53,983 bases of DNA from a virus, in IMG/VR virus record IMGVR_UViG_3300032313_001579, positions 1-53,983 of that record. One strand, given 5' to 3'. Positions 16,990 through 24,820 of the stretch are shown one piece after another (position 1 is the stretch's first letter; each line of letters begins with the position of its first letter). A model generated the notes under the pieces. That model was not told where the DNA came from. It made no database searches and saw only the letters and a program-made list of their open reading frames with translations. The position numbers were made by a program, and so were the translations under genes.

Positions 16990-19449
16990 ATGGGCTTGAC
17001 CAAACCGCGTGCCGCGCAGATATTCAACTTAGATTACAAGCAATCTACGCGGGTAGTTACCACCACCAACATTACCTTGACGGGCGGCGCCCCCAACAGT
17101 GTAGATGGTGTCAATCTCAGTCTGAATGATAGAATCTTGGTCACGGGACAGACTACTGGCAGTCAAAACGGACTTTACCTTGTGACCACACTGGGTTCGG
17201 GCGCCAATGGTACCTGGGCCAGAACCAGCGATGGCAACGAAAACGGTGAAATTGAAGCCGGCATGATTGTGATGGTCACCGAAGGTACCATCTATGCCGA
17301 CACCCAATGGAAACTGATCACCGATGATCCTATTACGATCGGGACCACGGCCCTGACGTTTACACAAAACTACATGGCCAACTCAATATCGGGTGGTACT
17401 TCAAACGTAGTAGTTAACAGCAATGCCAATGTTACAATAAGTAGTGCTGGCACGGCCAACGTGCTGACTGTGAGCAGTGCAGGAACAGTAACCTCTGGAA
17501 CAGCAAGTGTTACAGGAAACGTTACAGGTGGTAACATCCTAACAGGTGGATTGATCAGTGCCACTGGCAACATCACCGGTGGCAACATACGCACAGCTGG
17601 GGTAGTAAGTGCCACAGGAGATATGTTTGGAAAAGAACTATGGTCAACCCAATCATCTGGCGACGAAGGCGGCCAAGTTAATCTTGGTATACCTGCTGCC
17701 AACACTGCCTTAACTGGCCAAGTTACCATTGATGTTTTTCAAAATCAATTGAGATTTTTCCAGGGCAACAGCTCTAGAGGTGCATACATTGACTTGTCAG
17801 CAGCGGCAGTTGGAGTAGGTTCAAACTTGTTGGCTGGCGGCGGTGGAGGTGGCACTCCAGGAGGATCAAACACTCAAGTTCAGTTCAACGATGGTGGTGC
17901 ATTTGGTGGCAATGCACAATTTACGTATAATAAAGCAACAAATATTCTTACTGCTGGCATTATATCTTCCTCTAACAACGGCAACGGAACAAACTTCCAA
18001 GTTGGCGACGACGCTTATATAGGTGATATCAACACTGCTGACACCATTGGCATCAGAGGTCAACAAAATGCTGCCAACGGGTTCATTGTGTTTGGTAATG
18101 CAGATTCTACAGGCAAACTTGGCCGCGCCGGCACTGGGCCGCTGACCTATGTTGGTGCGTTTAGCGCCACAGGTAACATAGATGGTGGCAATCTACGCAC
18201 CGCTGGGTTGATAAGTGCCACTGGTGCAATTACTGGTGCTGCCTTGACAGGTACCAGCTTGACGGTAAGCACAGGTAACATCACTGGCGGCAACTTGTTG
18301 TTGTCGGGTGCTATCCTTGATTCAGCTCAGTTGGACATACAGACCAGTGCTGCCAATGCCAACATTGTGTTGACACCAAACGGCACCGGCAACGTTAATA
18401 CTGGTGCCAATCTAAGTGTTACAGGTAATGTACAAGCTGGTAATCTTAAAACAGCCGGACTTATCAGTGCCACCTCAACTATTACAAGTGCGGCCAATAT
18501 TACAGGTGGTAACATCTTGACAGCTGGATTAATCAGTGCTACAAGTACTATCACAAGTGCGGCCAATATTACAGGTGGTAACATCTTGACAGCTGGCATA
18601 ATGAGTTCAACTGGCAATGGCATACATGGTAATATCTTAACAGCTGGCTTAATCTCGGCCACAAGTACCATAACCTCAGCTGCCAATGTGATTGGTGGTA
18701 ACATCAGCACAGCTGGATTGATCACAGCCACTGGCAACATACAGGGTGGCAACTTAAGAACAGCTGGATTGATCACGGCCACTGGTGCTATAACCGGTGC
18801 GGCCATTACGGGCTCTAGCCTGACTGTGACCACAGGCAACATCACAGCCGGTAATTTAATAATTAGCGGTGCCATTCAAGATTCTGCACAGTTAGACATC
18901 CAAACCACCGCAGCCAACGCCAACATTGTGCTCACACCCAACGGCACTGGAGTGATTGTTGCAGCTAAAGATATACGTAACGGACAGGCCACTGGTGTGG
19001 GCAATATTGGAGCCGCTGGCGCTACGTTCAACACTGTATTTGCCAAGGCCACCTCAGCACAATACGCTGACTTGGCAGAAAATTATCTAGCTGATTCTAA
19101 TTACGAGCCAGGGACCGTGGTTGAATTTGGCGGCATGAATGAAGTTACTATTTCTACACAAAATCACTCAACACGAGTGGCTGGCATTGTATCAACTAAT
19201 CCCAGTTATTTGATGAACTCTGCGCAGGCCGGCGAACATGTAATAGCAGTGGCACTCACGGGTCGTGTGCCTTGTAGCGTAGTTGGCACTATAGCCAAGG
19301 GTGATAGATTGGTTGCCAGCGATCAACCTGGAGTGGCTCAACCGTTAGATAAAAATTTTTACGAACCTGGTTGTATCATTGGCAAAGCTCTTGAATCCTA
19401 CAATTCAAATCAGATTGGAACAATAGAAGTTGCTGTGGGCAGATTCTGA
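16990..19449 (+). CDS. Second large tail fibre protein
   Basis: 819 residues. Residues about 17-135 form the module STRVVTTTNITLTGG ... RILVTGQTTGSQNGLYLVTT ... WARTSDG, related to the RILVKDQ unit inside the giant fibre. Short GGN repeats follow, then GGSNTQVQFNDGGAFGG and FTYNKATNIL, a second repeat block (about residues 480-620) and a C-terminal SAQYADLAENYLADSNYEPG ... GTIEVAVGRF domain paralogous to that of the giant fibre. Glycine run at about 278-288 looks like a flexible hinge. Likely a receptor-binding or accessory fibre. Start ATG 16990 behind GGGA (16980-16983). TGATG overlap with the next gene. Confidence 0.78.
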   Translation: MGLTKPRAAQIFNLDYKQSTRVVTTTNITLTGGAPNSVDGVNLSLNDRILVTGQTTGSQNGLYLVTTLGSGANGTWARTSDGNENGEIEAGMIVMVTEGTIYADTQWKLITDDPITIGTTALTFTQNYMANSISGGTSNVVVNSNANVTISSAGTANVLTVSSAGTVTSGTASVTGNVTGGNILTGGLISATGNITGGNIRTAGVVSATGDMFGKELWSTQSSGDEGGQVNLGIPAANTALTGQVTIDVFQNQLRFFQGNSSRGAYIDLSAAAVGVGSNLLAGGGGGGTPGGSNTQVQFNDGGAFGGNAQFTYNKATNILTAGIISSSNNGNGTNFQVGDDAYIGDINTADTIGIRGQQNAANGFIVFGNADSTGKLGRAGTGPLTYVGAFSATGNIDGGNLRTAGLISATGAITGAALTGTSLTVSTGNITGGNLLLSGAILDSAQLDIQTSAANANIVLTPNGTGNVNTGANLSVTGNVQAGNLKTAGLISATSTITSAANITGGNILTAGLISATSTITSAANITGGNILTAGIMSSTGNGIHGNILTAGLISATSTITSAANVIGGNISTAGLITATGNIQGGNLRTAGLITATGAITGAAITGSSLTVTTGNITAGNLIISGAIQDSAQLDIQTTAANANIVLTPNGTGVIVAAKDIRNGQATGVGNIGAAGATFNTVFAKATSAQYADLAENYLADSNYEPGTVVEFGGMNEVTISTQNHSTRVAGIVSTNPSYLMNSAQAGEHVIAVALTGRVPCSVVGTIAKGDRLVASDQPGVAQPLDKNFYEPGCIIGKALESYNSNQIGTIEVAVGRF
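18484..18596 (+). repeat. Exact 44-base direct repeat, 69-base period
   Basis: An identical 44-base stretch occurs at 18484-18527 and 18553-18596. The period is 69 bases, equal to one 23-residue fibre unit, so this is a very recent duplication of a single repeat unit. Confidence 0.85.
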
Positions 19450-20111
19450 TGCAAGCCAGATATCGAACAGACTACGCTGGCGAATTTGTAGTAGTAGAGA
19501 CTCGCTGGTCTGGTGGTAAAAAAACACAAACTAGAGAATTTGTTGCCAACCCCATTGAAAATCATCACATAAGTGGCCGTGCGGTCTGTATTGGGTCGGC
19601 ATTTGACGCAGATCGATTTGACCATGCCAGACTCCAACGACATCGCGGCGGCTTACTTGGATCAAAAAAATTACAGACCTATGGTACTGGTGACATAGCA
19701 ACCACCATGCGCCTGGACTTTGCTGTGGAAACACGTGCCTCTCAATTGGCCAACTTGAAAGAATCAGGATACACAGAAAAAAACATTGTGTACACCACAG
19801 CTCGACAATGTATTGCCACTCCAGGCGAATTTTATCTGATTCCGCTGTCGCCCAAACTGTTGGACATAGCCACTTTGCCGTATCTGGCAGCCTTTGACGG
19901 CCATCAAGAAATATTTTTACTGGGCTACAACCGAGAAACCGCAGTGGAAAACGCCACGTGGTCGCAACAAGTTAGAAATGTGGTTGATGCCTACCCGGCT
20001 GTGAAATTCTACTTTGTTGGTGAACCCACCAACATGTATGATTCTTGGTTGGAACCTGCCAACACACAGGCCATGACCCATAGAGATTTCATTGGCTACT
20101 GTGATGTGTGA
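19449..20111 (+). CDS. Rossmann-like protein downstream of the fibres, function unknown
   Basis: 220 residues. After an N-terminal beta region, AVCIGSAFDADRFDHARL opens a nucleotide-binding-like unit, with IFLLGYN near the end. The IFLLGY motif and overall plan recall the protein at 5864-6451, which lies just before the fibre genes. No enzymatic motif can be assigned with confidence. It is translationally coupled to the second fibre (TGATG), so a role in fibre assembly or modification is plausible. Its last 16 bases overlap the end of the convergent NUDIX gene. Confidence 0.45.
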   Translation: MQARYRTDYAGEFVVVETRWSGGKKTQTREFVANPIENHHISGRAVCIGSAFDADRFDHARLQRHRGGLLGSKKLQTYGTGDIATTMRLDFAVETRASQLANLKESGYTEKNIVYTTARQCIATPGEFYLIPLSPKLLDIATLPYLAAFDGHQEIFLLGYNRETAVENATWSQQVRNVVDAYPAVKFYFVGEPTNMYDSWLEPANTQAMTHRDFIGYCDV

Positions 20112-20536
20112 ACAGTAGACTCAATCACACTTATCTTGCTCTGCACAGCTTCAAAATTCACAGTTGACCACAGGCCTGGGTGCATGGGTCTGGGCCAGGT
20201 TCCTGAATCAATCCAGGCATATCCAAGATGTTCGTGATTGAGTTGGGGAACAAATTCTCGTTCCACGCTGCAATAAAAAGTATGATAGGCAAATACTCCG
20301 TCAACTGTGGTAAACTTTTCAATGGGTATCAGGCGCATGAAGTCAGGAACAAAACCCAGTTCTTCTTGGCACTCTCTGAACATGGTGTCACGCAAACTTT
20401 CGCCGGTTTCCATCTTGCCACCCGGTAGGCCCCATGACCCGGGATGTTTTGGATCATCTCGCATGAGATACAGATAGCGACCGGTATCTACAGCGTAGAA
20501 CCAAACGCCCACAGCATTTACAATACTAGAGTCCAT
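20096..20536 (-). CDS. NUDIX hydrolase
   Basis: 146 residues with a perfect NUDIX box at residues 40-62: GKMETGE, then RECQEELGF, matching G-x5-E-x7-R-E-x2-E-E-x-G. The family hydrolyses nucleoside diphosphates linked to another group (damaged dNTPs, capped RNA ends, ADP-ribose, NADH); the substrate is not evident. The ATG lies inside the end of gp15 with AGGAGG 3 bases before it, so it is the third gene of the gp14-gp15-NUDIX operon. Phage NUDIX proteins sanitise nucleotides or act on RNA caps; placing one in a late tail operon is unusual. Confidence 0.88.
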   Translation of the reverse strand: MDSSIVNAVGVWFYAVDTGRYLYLMRDDPKHPGSWGLPGGKMETGESLRDTMFRECQEELGFVPDFMRLIPIEKFTTVDGVFAYHTFYCSVEREFVPQLNHEHLGYAWIDSGTWPRPMHPGLWSTVNFEAVQSKISVIESTVHTSQ

Positions 20537-21933
20537 GTGCCTCCTGCATAGAGTCCTTGGTAGCTCTTAACCCAGGCTGAGCCGGTCCAACGATACTGTA
20601 TTTCTGTAGTGAGATTAGTGACATACTGTATATTATCTAGACTTGAGGTGCTATCAAAAGAAATCTGCCACCTGGCGCCATCCCATTCTACTATGTCATT
20701 GGCTTGAGCCACCAAGGGTTGGCCTCCTGTGCCAGACCAGGCGTCGGGATTGGTATTTCCTGAGTTTTCATAGCTTCCAGTGGCCTGTGTGAACAAATAT
20801 CTTTGACCTAAGGCAGCTGCCGGCAAGCCAAAACCCGGTCCGCTGACCAAAGGATCAATCACCGCGGTTATAGGCGACAAGGTATTGGCCGGCACTGTTC
20901 CAGCGTTTACCGTGAACAGCAAGAATCTATCATCGGTGGGATCAAATGCCACAGTTCCTGTGACCTCTGTACCGTCGGGTTGTTCCAGGGTCACGTAACT
21001 GATGCCCGGACGCAAGGTGCCGTACAAGTTGACCACGCTTTGCCATAACAGGTTGCTAGACGGTGAATCGGCTGGCGCCAGACTGGCGTTGGGTTCATCT
21101 ATGACCTGTTGTTTTCTCAAGGCCTGCAGTTTGTTGTCAATCAACAGGACTTGATACCCATAGGGTGTGAATCGTTGCCGTGTACCCAGCAGGAGATCGC
21201 TGTTGGTCAAGGAGTTGACCAAGTCGCCTTGTGCGTCATACACACTGGCTATGATACGCTCGATCACACCCAGTTTCTTGACCTTGGCTGGTGGAGTGAT
21301 CCACATAGGAAGAGTAAAACTCAACGTGGCAACATCTATGGGATTATCAGCATTAACTGGTATGGTTCTGCTGCTCCACCGTACATCCTTGAGATACAGC
21401 ACAGTCAAGCTGGTCCAGTCTATGTAGTTGTCGGTGCTTTGTATTTCCAGTCCCGGATTAAACAAGGTCAAGATCTGTTCCAACAACTGCATTTTTTGAT
21501 TGGTGTTTGATGTCCAGATATCCAGATTTACAGTCATCTCGTAGGGCACGGGCATGGCACGTTCAATGGTAAATGCATTGCCCTGCGTGGTCTCGTAAGT
21601 GTCAGTGTCGGCATCATAGGTCCTTTGTCGCACCTGTATGTTGTTGACAAAGTAAGGTTCCTGCATCCTGGGGCGATCATATTTCAAATCCGTGATGTAG
21701 AAGGTCATCAAGGGTGTTGACGGCATGTCATTGGCCGAGTTGTTTTGCAATATAGTCTGAGCCTGGCGACTGGCATCACCATAACGCACCGGCACACGGA
21801 TCAGAGTATCCACGTCTGAACCTGGTCCTTGTCCGGCTTGGTTAGGGCCATACTCCACATCAAAGTTAGAAAATACTCTAGCAAACTGTAGTAAGAAGCG
21901 CCGTATTTGTTGGTCGTAGAAGAACTGAGCGAT
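20518..21933 (-). CDS. 15: Tail sheath stabiliser/completion protein gp15, non-AUG start
   Basis: About 471 residues. The core IRVPVRYGDASRQAQTILQNNS ... QEPYFVNNIQVRQRTYDAD ... MPVPYEMTVNLDIWTSNTNQKMQLLEQIL is characteristic of gp15, which caps the contractile tail at its neck-proximal end. The first GTG (21858) would remove QFFYDQQIRRFLLQFARVF, which is conserved in the family as I recall it. Reading upstream, the frame stays open to 21985 with no ATG, GTG or TTG. The best start is ATC at 21931-21933, six bases after AGGGAG, giving M-A-Q-F-F-Y-D. The C-terminal third (from about 260) looks like an added beta domain ending RWTGSAWVKSYQGLYAGG. Confidence 0.82.
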   Translation of the reverse strand: MAQFFYDQQIRRFLLQFARVFSNFDVEYGPNQAGQGPGSDVDTLIRVPVRYGDASRQAQTILQNNSANDMPSTPLMTFYITDLKYDRPRMQEPYFVNNIQVRQRTYDADTDTYETTQGNAFTIERAMPVPYEMTVNLDIWTSNTNQKMQLLEQILTLFNPGLEIQSTDNYIDWTSLTVLYLKDVRWSSRTIPVNADNPIDVATLSFTLPMWITPPAKVKKLGVIERIIASVYDAQGDLVNSLTNSDLLLGTRQRFTPYGYQVLLIDNKLQALRKQQVIDEPNASLAPADSPSSNLLWQSVVNLYGTLRPGISYVTLEQPDGTEVTGTVAFDPTDDRFLLFTVNAGTVPANTLSPITAVIDPLVSGPGFGLPAAALGQRYLFTQATGSYENSGNTNPDAWSGTGGQPLVAQANDIVEWDGARWQISFDSTSSLDNIQYVTNLTTEIQYRWTGSAWVKSYQGLYAGGTWTLVL

Positions 21934-21935
21934 GA

Positions 21936-23288
21936 TTATCTCCCTGGAGGTCTTGGGTTGGCGGGTGTAATATTGCCACCTTGATCACCGTTGTCGGGTT
22001 GTATTTCCAGGATCTTACTGAGACTCTGGCGGCTGGGTATGTTGCCTATGTCGGTGGTAGGCACTGTGTAGGTGTTGTTCACAAAGCTGGCACGCTGAGT
22101 CAAGGCCTGTGTGGCATAATCCAAGTCGGTCCTCACATTGTCCGTAATGGCCAACCAGGCCTGCCCGTTGTAACGGAACAAGCGATTGGGAAAGTAATCT
22201 AGTCTCAAACAGTAATCTCCCAAGACCGGTGTGGGCGGAAATTGTGTGCCAGGCGTGACCGGCAATCCATTGGGCGCATGGGTTGATCCGGTAAGATACC
22301 CTTGTGCATAACCAAAGCCATTGGGTGAGATACCCTCGCCAGTCTGCGTTCCATCCACGGTGTTGGTAGTGTTGTCGGCAGTAAGCCCGGCTGACGCAGG
22401 TTCTCCATTGGGACCTGTGGGCAAAATGTAAAATTTAACATTGTCATACCCACTCAGTGGTACATCTTCATAGGCCTGAGTGAGTATGGCATCATTGATC
22501 TGTAAGTCTTTGGGTCGTGTGCTTTGCTTGTCACCCACGGTGTTGGGCGTGGTAATTACCGTCCAATACGTGGTATTTGTAATTGACGTGCCTGGCGGCA
22601 CATTTTGTGCAGCCTGATAATAGGTGTTGCCGTTGTTGACTATTTCGCCTGCGGGATAGAAATTGCCAGGATCCCAGATGTTTTCAGGCATGAATGGTTC
22701 GTCAATGATCTGGCTGTATTCTTGTGCATTGACCATGGGCGTGGCCTTGATGCGCCACAGGTGTGGTTGCCATGTTTGACTAAAACCTTCGGACGCAAAA
22801 TTGCCATCTTGTATCACATAGTATCTGGGCAGGCTTTTGACCAAGCTAGTGTCTAAGGGATGATAATCTCGCAGGTTGGGTATTTCTATCACATCGCCAC
22901 TCATGAGCTTGCGACCAAAGGTATCTATCATGTCGTTGTAGTGGAAGGTAATAAACAAGGTATCACCATTCAAGAACAGACCAAACTGTGTGAGATCAAA
23001 ATCTATGTCTTGTGTTCTATAGACACCACGCATGACAAACACATCAGGAGCATACACTCGGTCGCGGTTTTCCAACAACAACAAATCTTCAATAAACAAA
23101 GGATTTGTTGAATTGTAATTAGGTATAGTGGCGTCATTGTTGCCGTTGTCAGTGCCAGCACCTTGCGGACCAAGATATTTGTGCACCAGGATATCAATGC
23201 CGCCCACAGTGAACATTTCACTGATGTTGCGGTCAAGATATTGGTAATCGTAGGTTCGGTTAGGACGATAAAGGCTCAAGCGTGGCAT
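21936..23288 (-). CDS. 14: Neck protein gp14 with C-terminal extension
   Basis: 450 residues, beginning MPRLSLYRPNRTYDYQYLDRNI. Matches to the neck family include LLENRDRVYAPDVFVMRGVYR, FDLTQFGLFLNGDTLFITFHYND, GRKLMSGDVIEIPNLRDYHPL and YVIQDGNFASEGFSQTWQPHLWRIK. gp14 with gp13 forms the collar that joins head and tail. It is longer than T4 gp14 (256 residues); the extra region (about 210-400) includes an inserted beta segment with DYCLRLDYFPNRLFRYNGQAWLAI, a motif frequent in aquatic phage structural proteins. ATG 23288 is preferred over the upstream in-frame start because a late-promoter octamer lies between them. Stop TAA overlaps the start area of gp15. Confidence 0.85.
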   Translation of the reverse strand: MPRLSLYRPNRTYDYQYLDRNISEMFTVGGIDILVHKYLGPQGAGTDNGNNDATIPNYNSTNPLFIEDLLLLENRDRVYAPDVFVMRGVYRTQDIDFDLTQFGLFLNGDTLFITFHYNDMIDTFGRKLMSGDVIEIPNLRDYHPLDTSLVKSLPRYYVIQDGNFASEGFSQTWQPHLWRIKATPMVNAQEYSQIIDEPFMPENIWDPGNFYPAGEIVNNGNTYYQAAQNVPPGTSITNTTYWTVITTPNTVGDKQSTRPKDLQINDAILTQAYEDVPLSGYDNVKFYILPTGPNGEPASAGLTADNTTNTVDGTQTGEGISPNGFGYAQGYLTGSTHAPNGLPVTPGTQFPPTPVLGDYCLRLDYFPNRLFRYNGQAWLAITDNVRTDLDYATQALTQRASFVNNTYTVPTTDIGNIPSRQSLSKILEIQPDNGDQGGNITPANPRPPGR

Positions 23289-23295
23289 AGTCTTG

Positions 23296-23303
23296 TATTT
23301 ATG
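23296..23303 (-). promoter_or_regulatory. Late promoter CATAAATA, 7 bases from gp14 ATG
   Basis: Minus-strand CATAAATA followed by CAAGACT and ATG. No Shine-Dalgarno sequence fits; the predicted transcript starts at or next to the ATG. It drives the gp14-gp15-NUDIX operon. Confidence 0.6.
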
Positions 23304-23310
23304 GGGCAAA

Positions 23311-23339
23311 TTGACTTGACATGCCAAAGCAGTTATAAT
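23311..23339 (+). promoter_or_regulatory. Sigma-70 promoter TTGACT-17-TATAAT
   Basis: TTGACT (23311-23316), 17-base spacer, TATAAT (23334-23339), 7 bases before ATG 23347. It is divergent from the gp14 late promoter, with about 7 bases between the two elements. Confidence 0.75.
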
Positions 23340-23346
23340 TACAAGC

Positions 23347-23601
23347 ATGGATGAATTATATCAACGCTTGGATCGTGCAGAACGCCAAATAGCCACAATC
23401 AAAAACAAAGTTGCCCGTAAGGATCTGTTAAAAATGATCAAGGCCGTAGATCGGGCCATGGTGGCTGCAGACATGGAAAGCGTGGAATGCCGTAGATTAC
23501 ACAAGGAAACCGCACGCTATCGAGAATTGGTGAAAAATGCTAGTGATCTGATTGCTAATCTGGAGCAACACCTAACATTTGCGGCGTTGTTAAACGGTTG
23601 A
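23347..23601 (+). CDS. Small coiled-coil protein, unknown
   Basis: 84 residues, MDELYQRLDRAERQIATIKNKVARKDLLKMIKAVDRAMV, strongly helical and charged with a heptad pattern, probable coiled coil. No recognised domain. It has its own sigma-70-type promoter whose -10 box lies 7 bases from the ATG, so the mRNA should be leaderless or nearly so; no ribosome binding site is present. Expected to be made early, with host polymerase. Its stop lies within the -35 region of the next promoter. Confidence 0.65.
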   Translation: MDELYQRLDRAERQIATIKNKVARKDLLKMIKAVDRAMVAADMESVECRRLHKETARYRELVKNASDLIANLEQHLTFAALLNG

Positions 23602-23626
23602 CCAAAAATGGGTCACATGCTATAAT
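23598..23626 (+). promoter_or_regulatory. Sigma-70 promoter TTGACC-17-TATAAT with extended -10
   Basis: TTGACC (23598-23603), 17-base spacer ending TGC, TATAAT (23621-23626). The 12-mer ACATGCTATAAT recurs at the exonuclease promoter (26524-26535). Confidence 0.8.
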
Positions 23627-23649
23627 AATCAAATAACCTAGGAGAACCC

Positions 23650-24801
23650 ATGAACGCACGAGCCGCAACTGTGATCAAACCTTTGAATCCCAAAGGTGCT
23701 GAAACCAAATATATTGGGCACGAACCTGACTGGAAATTCCAACCCACAGAAGAAAATCGCATCAGTGCATTGAGCAAGGCCTTTGCCTGGTACAACTATC
23801 ACTATGGCAAAAAAGATGCCAAAGACATGCTGTGTCAGTACCTGGACGTCAATCATAGACCCAAAGATGCCAAGACCATGCGTGGCATTCCAGACAGCCA
23901 GATTCGACTCACCCCGGCCTGGGTGTGCAGGATGACCTTGATGGGCCTGACGCTCAACGAGCATGAGCAGTGCATCATTGATGAACAGATTGTCGGCATG
24001 CTAAAAATCAAACAAGAAGCACGACGTGACAAAGACGAAGTAGCCGCCGAAACTGCTGTGGCCAAACTCACAATCCAAGATCACTTGCGTGAAAAGGTGT
24101 CGGAATGTGCTGGCGAGCTAGAAGGCATGTTTGATGACTTTATCTCAGCCGGCGCCAAAATGACCGCAGACTGGAAACCCATTGCACAGATCCGTGGCAT
24201 GAACATCAGCCCCAACATGGTAGGCACCATTGCTGATGTGTGGAAAAAGAAATTGGCCGAGTTTGAAGAAGTTTTGGTTGGTGAGGACGCTGATCTAGTC
24301 GAAGGCTATGCACATCTCAACAAAAATCAGATCAAGCAGTGCATCAAATTCATTGAGCAGGTCATAGCCGATTGTGGTAACTATGTGCAGATCAAGAAAG
24401 TGGAACGTAAGCCACGTGCCAAGAAAGCTGTGAGTCCTGAACGACTCAGTGCCAAGTTCAAGTATCTTAAAGACTTTGCCGAACTTAAACTGTCAAGTAT
24501 TGCACCAGCACAACTGGTAGGTGCCAGCGAAGCTTGGTTGTATGACACCAAAAAACGCAAGTTGATCCATGTCATGGCCGACGTCCATCTAGGAACATTC
24601 AGTGTCAAAGGCTCGGCCATAGTGGGCTTTGATACCATGCAAACTGTACAAAAAACTCTACGCCGTCCGGCAGAACAGCTTAAAGAGCTACTGGCAGGTG
24701 GTAAACCTGCGGCTCGTAAATTGTTCAAGGACATAAAAGCCACAGAAACCAAGTTCAACGGACGTGGCAACGAGAATTTGATCATTCTTAAAAGCTGGTA
24801 A
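23650..24801 (+). CDS. Conserved phage protein of unknown function (383 residues)
   Basis: 383 residues, mixed charge. N-terminal part includes HEPDWKFQPTEENRISALSKAFAWYNYHYGKKDAKDML; the middle is helical (REKVSECAGELEGMFDDFI); a basic linker KVERKPRAKKAVSPERL separates a C-terminal domain with EAWLYDTKKRKLIHVMAD. The basic linker could bind nucleic acid. I recall similar proteins in aquatic T4-like phages annotated only as hypothetical. ATG 23650 has AGGAGA just before it and a strong extended -10 promoter, so it should be expressed early, in contrast to most neighbours. Confidence 0.7.
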   Translation: MNARAATVIKPLNPKGAETKYIGHEPDWKFQPTEENRISALSKAFAWYNYHYGKKDAKDMLCQYLDVNHRPKDAKTMRGIPDSQIRLTPAWVCRMTLMGLTLNEHEQCIIDEQIVGMLKIKQEARRDKDEVAAETAVAKLTIQDHLREKVSECAGELEGMFDDFISAGAKMTADWKPIAQIRGMNISPNMVGTIADVWKKKLAEFEEVLVGEDADLVEGYAHLNKNQIKQCIKFIEQVIADCGNYVQIKKVERKPRAKKAVSPERLSAKFKYLKDFAELKLSSIAPAQLVGASEAWLYDTKKRKLIHVMADVHLGTFSVKGSAIVGFDTMQTVQKTLRRPAEQLKELLAGGKPAARKLFKDIKATETKFNGRGNENLIILKSW

Positions 24802-24807
24802 ACCCCC

Positions 24808-24815
24808 GCTAAATA
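24808..24815 (+). promoter_or_regulatory. Late-promoter-like GCTAAATA, 5 bases from ATG
   Basis: GCTAAATA, then TTGGA, then ATG 24821. Too short a gap for promoter start site plus ribosome binding site. Confidence 0.55.
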
Positions 24816-24820
24816 TTGGA

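Noticed and set aside
21930-21950. Programmed frameshift joining gp14 to gp15
   Set aside because: The frames are offset by one base, but there is no slippery heptamer and a stop-start overlap with a ribosome site explains the arrangement better.
23289-23348. Upstream in-frame start of gp14
   Set aside because: The extra 20 residues are hydrophobic and unlike the family, and the CATAAATA promoter lies inside them.
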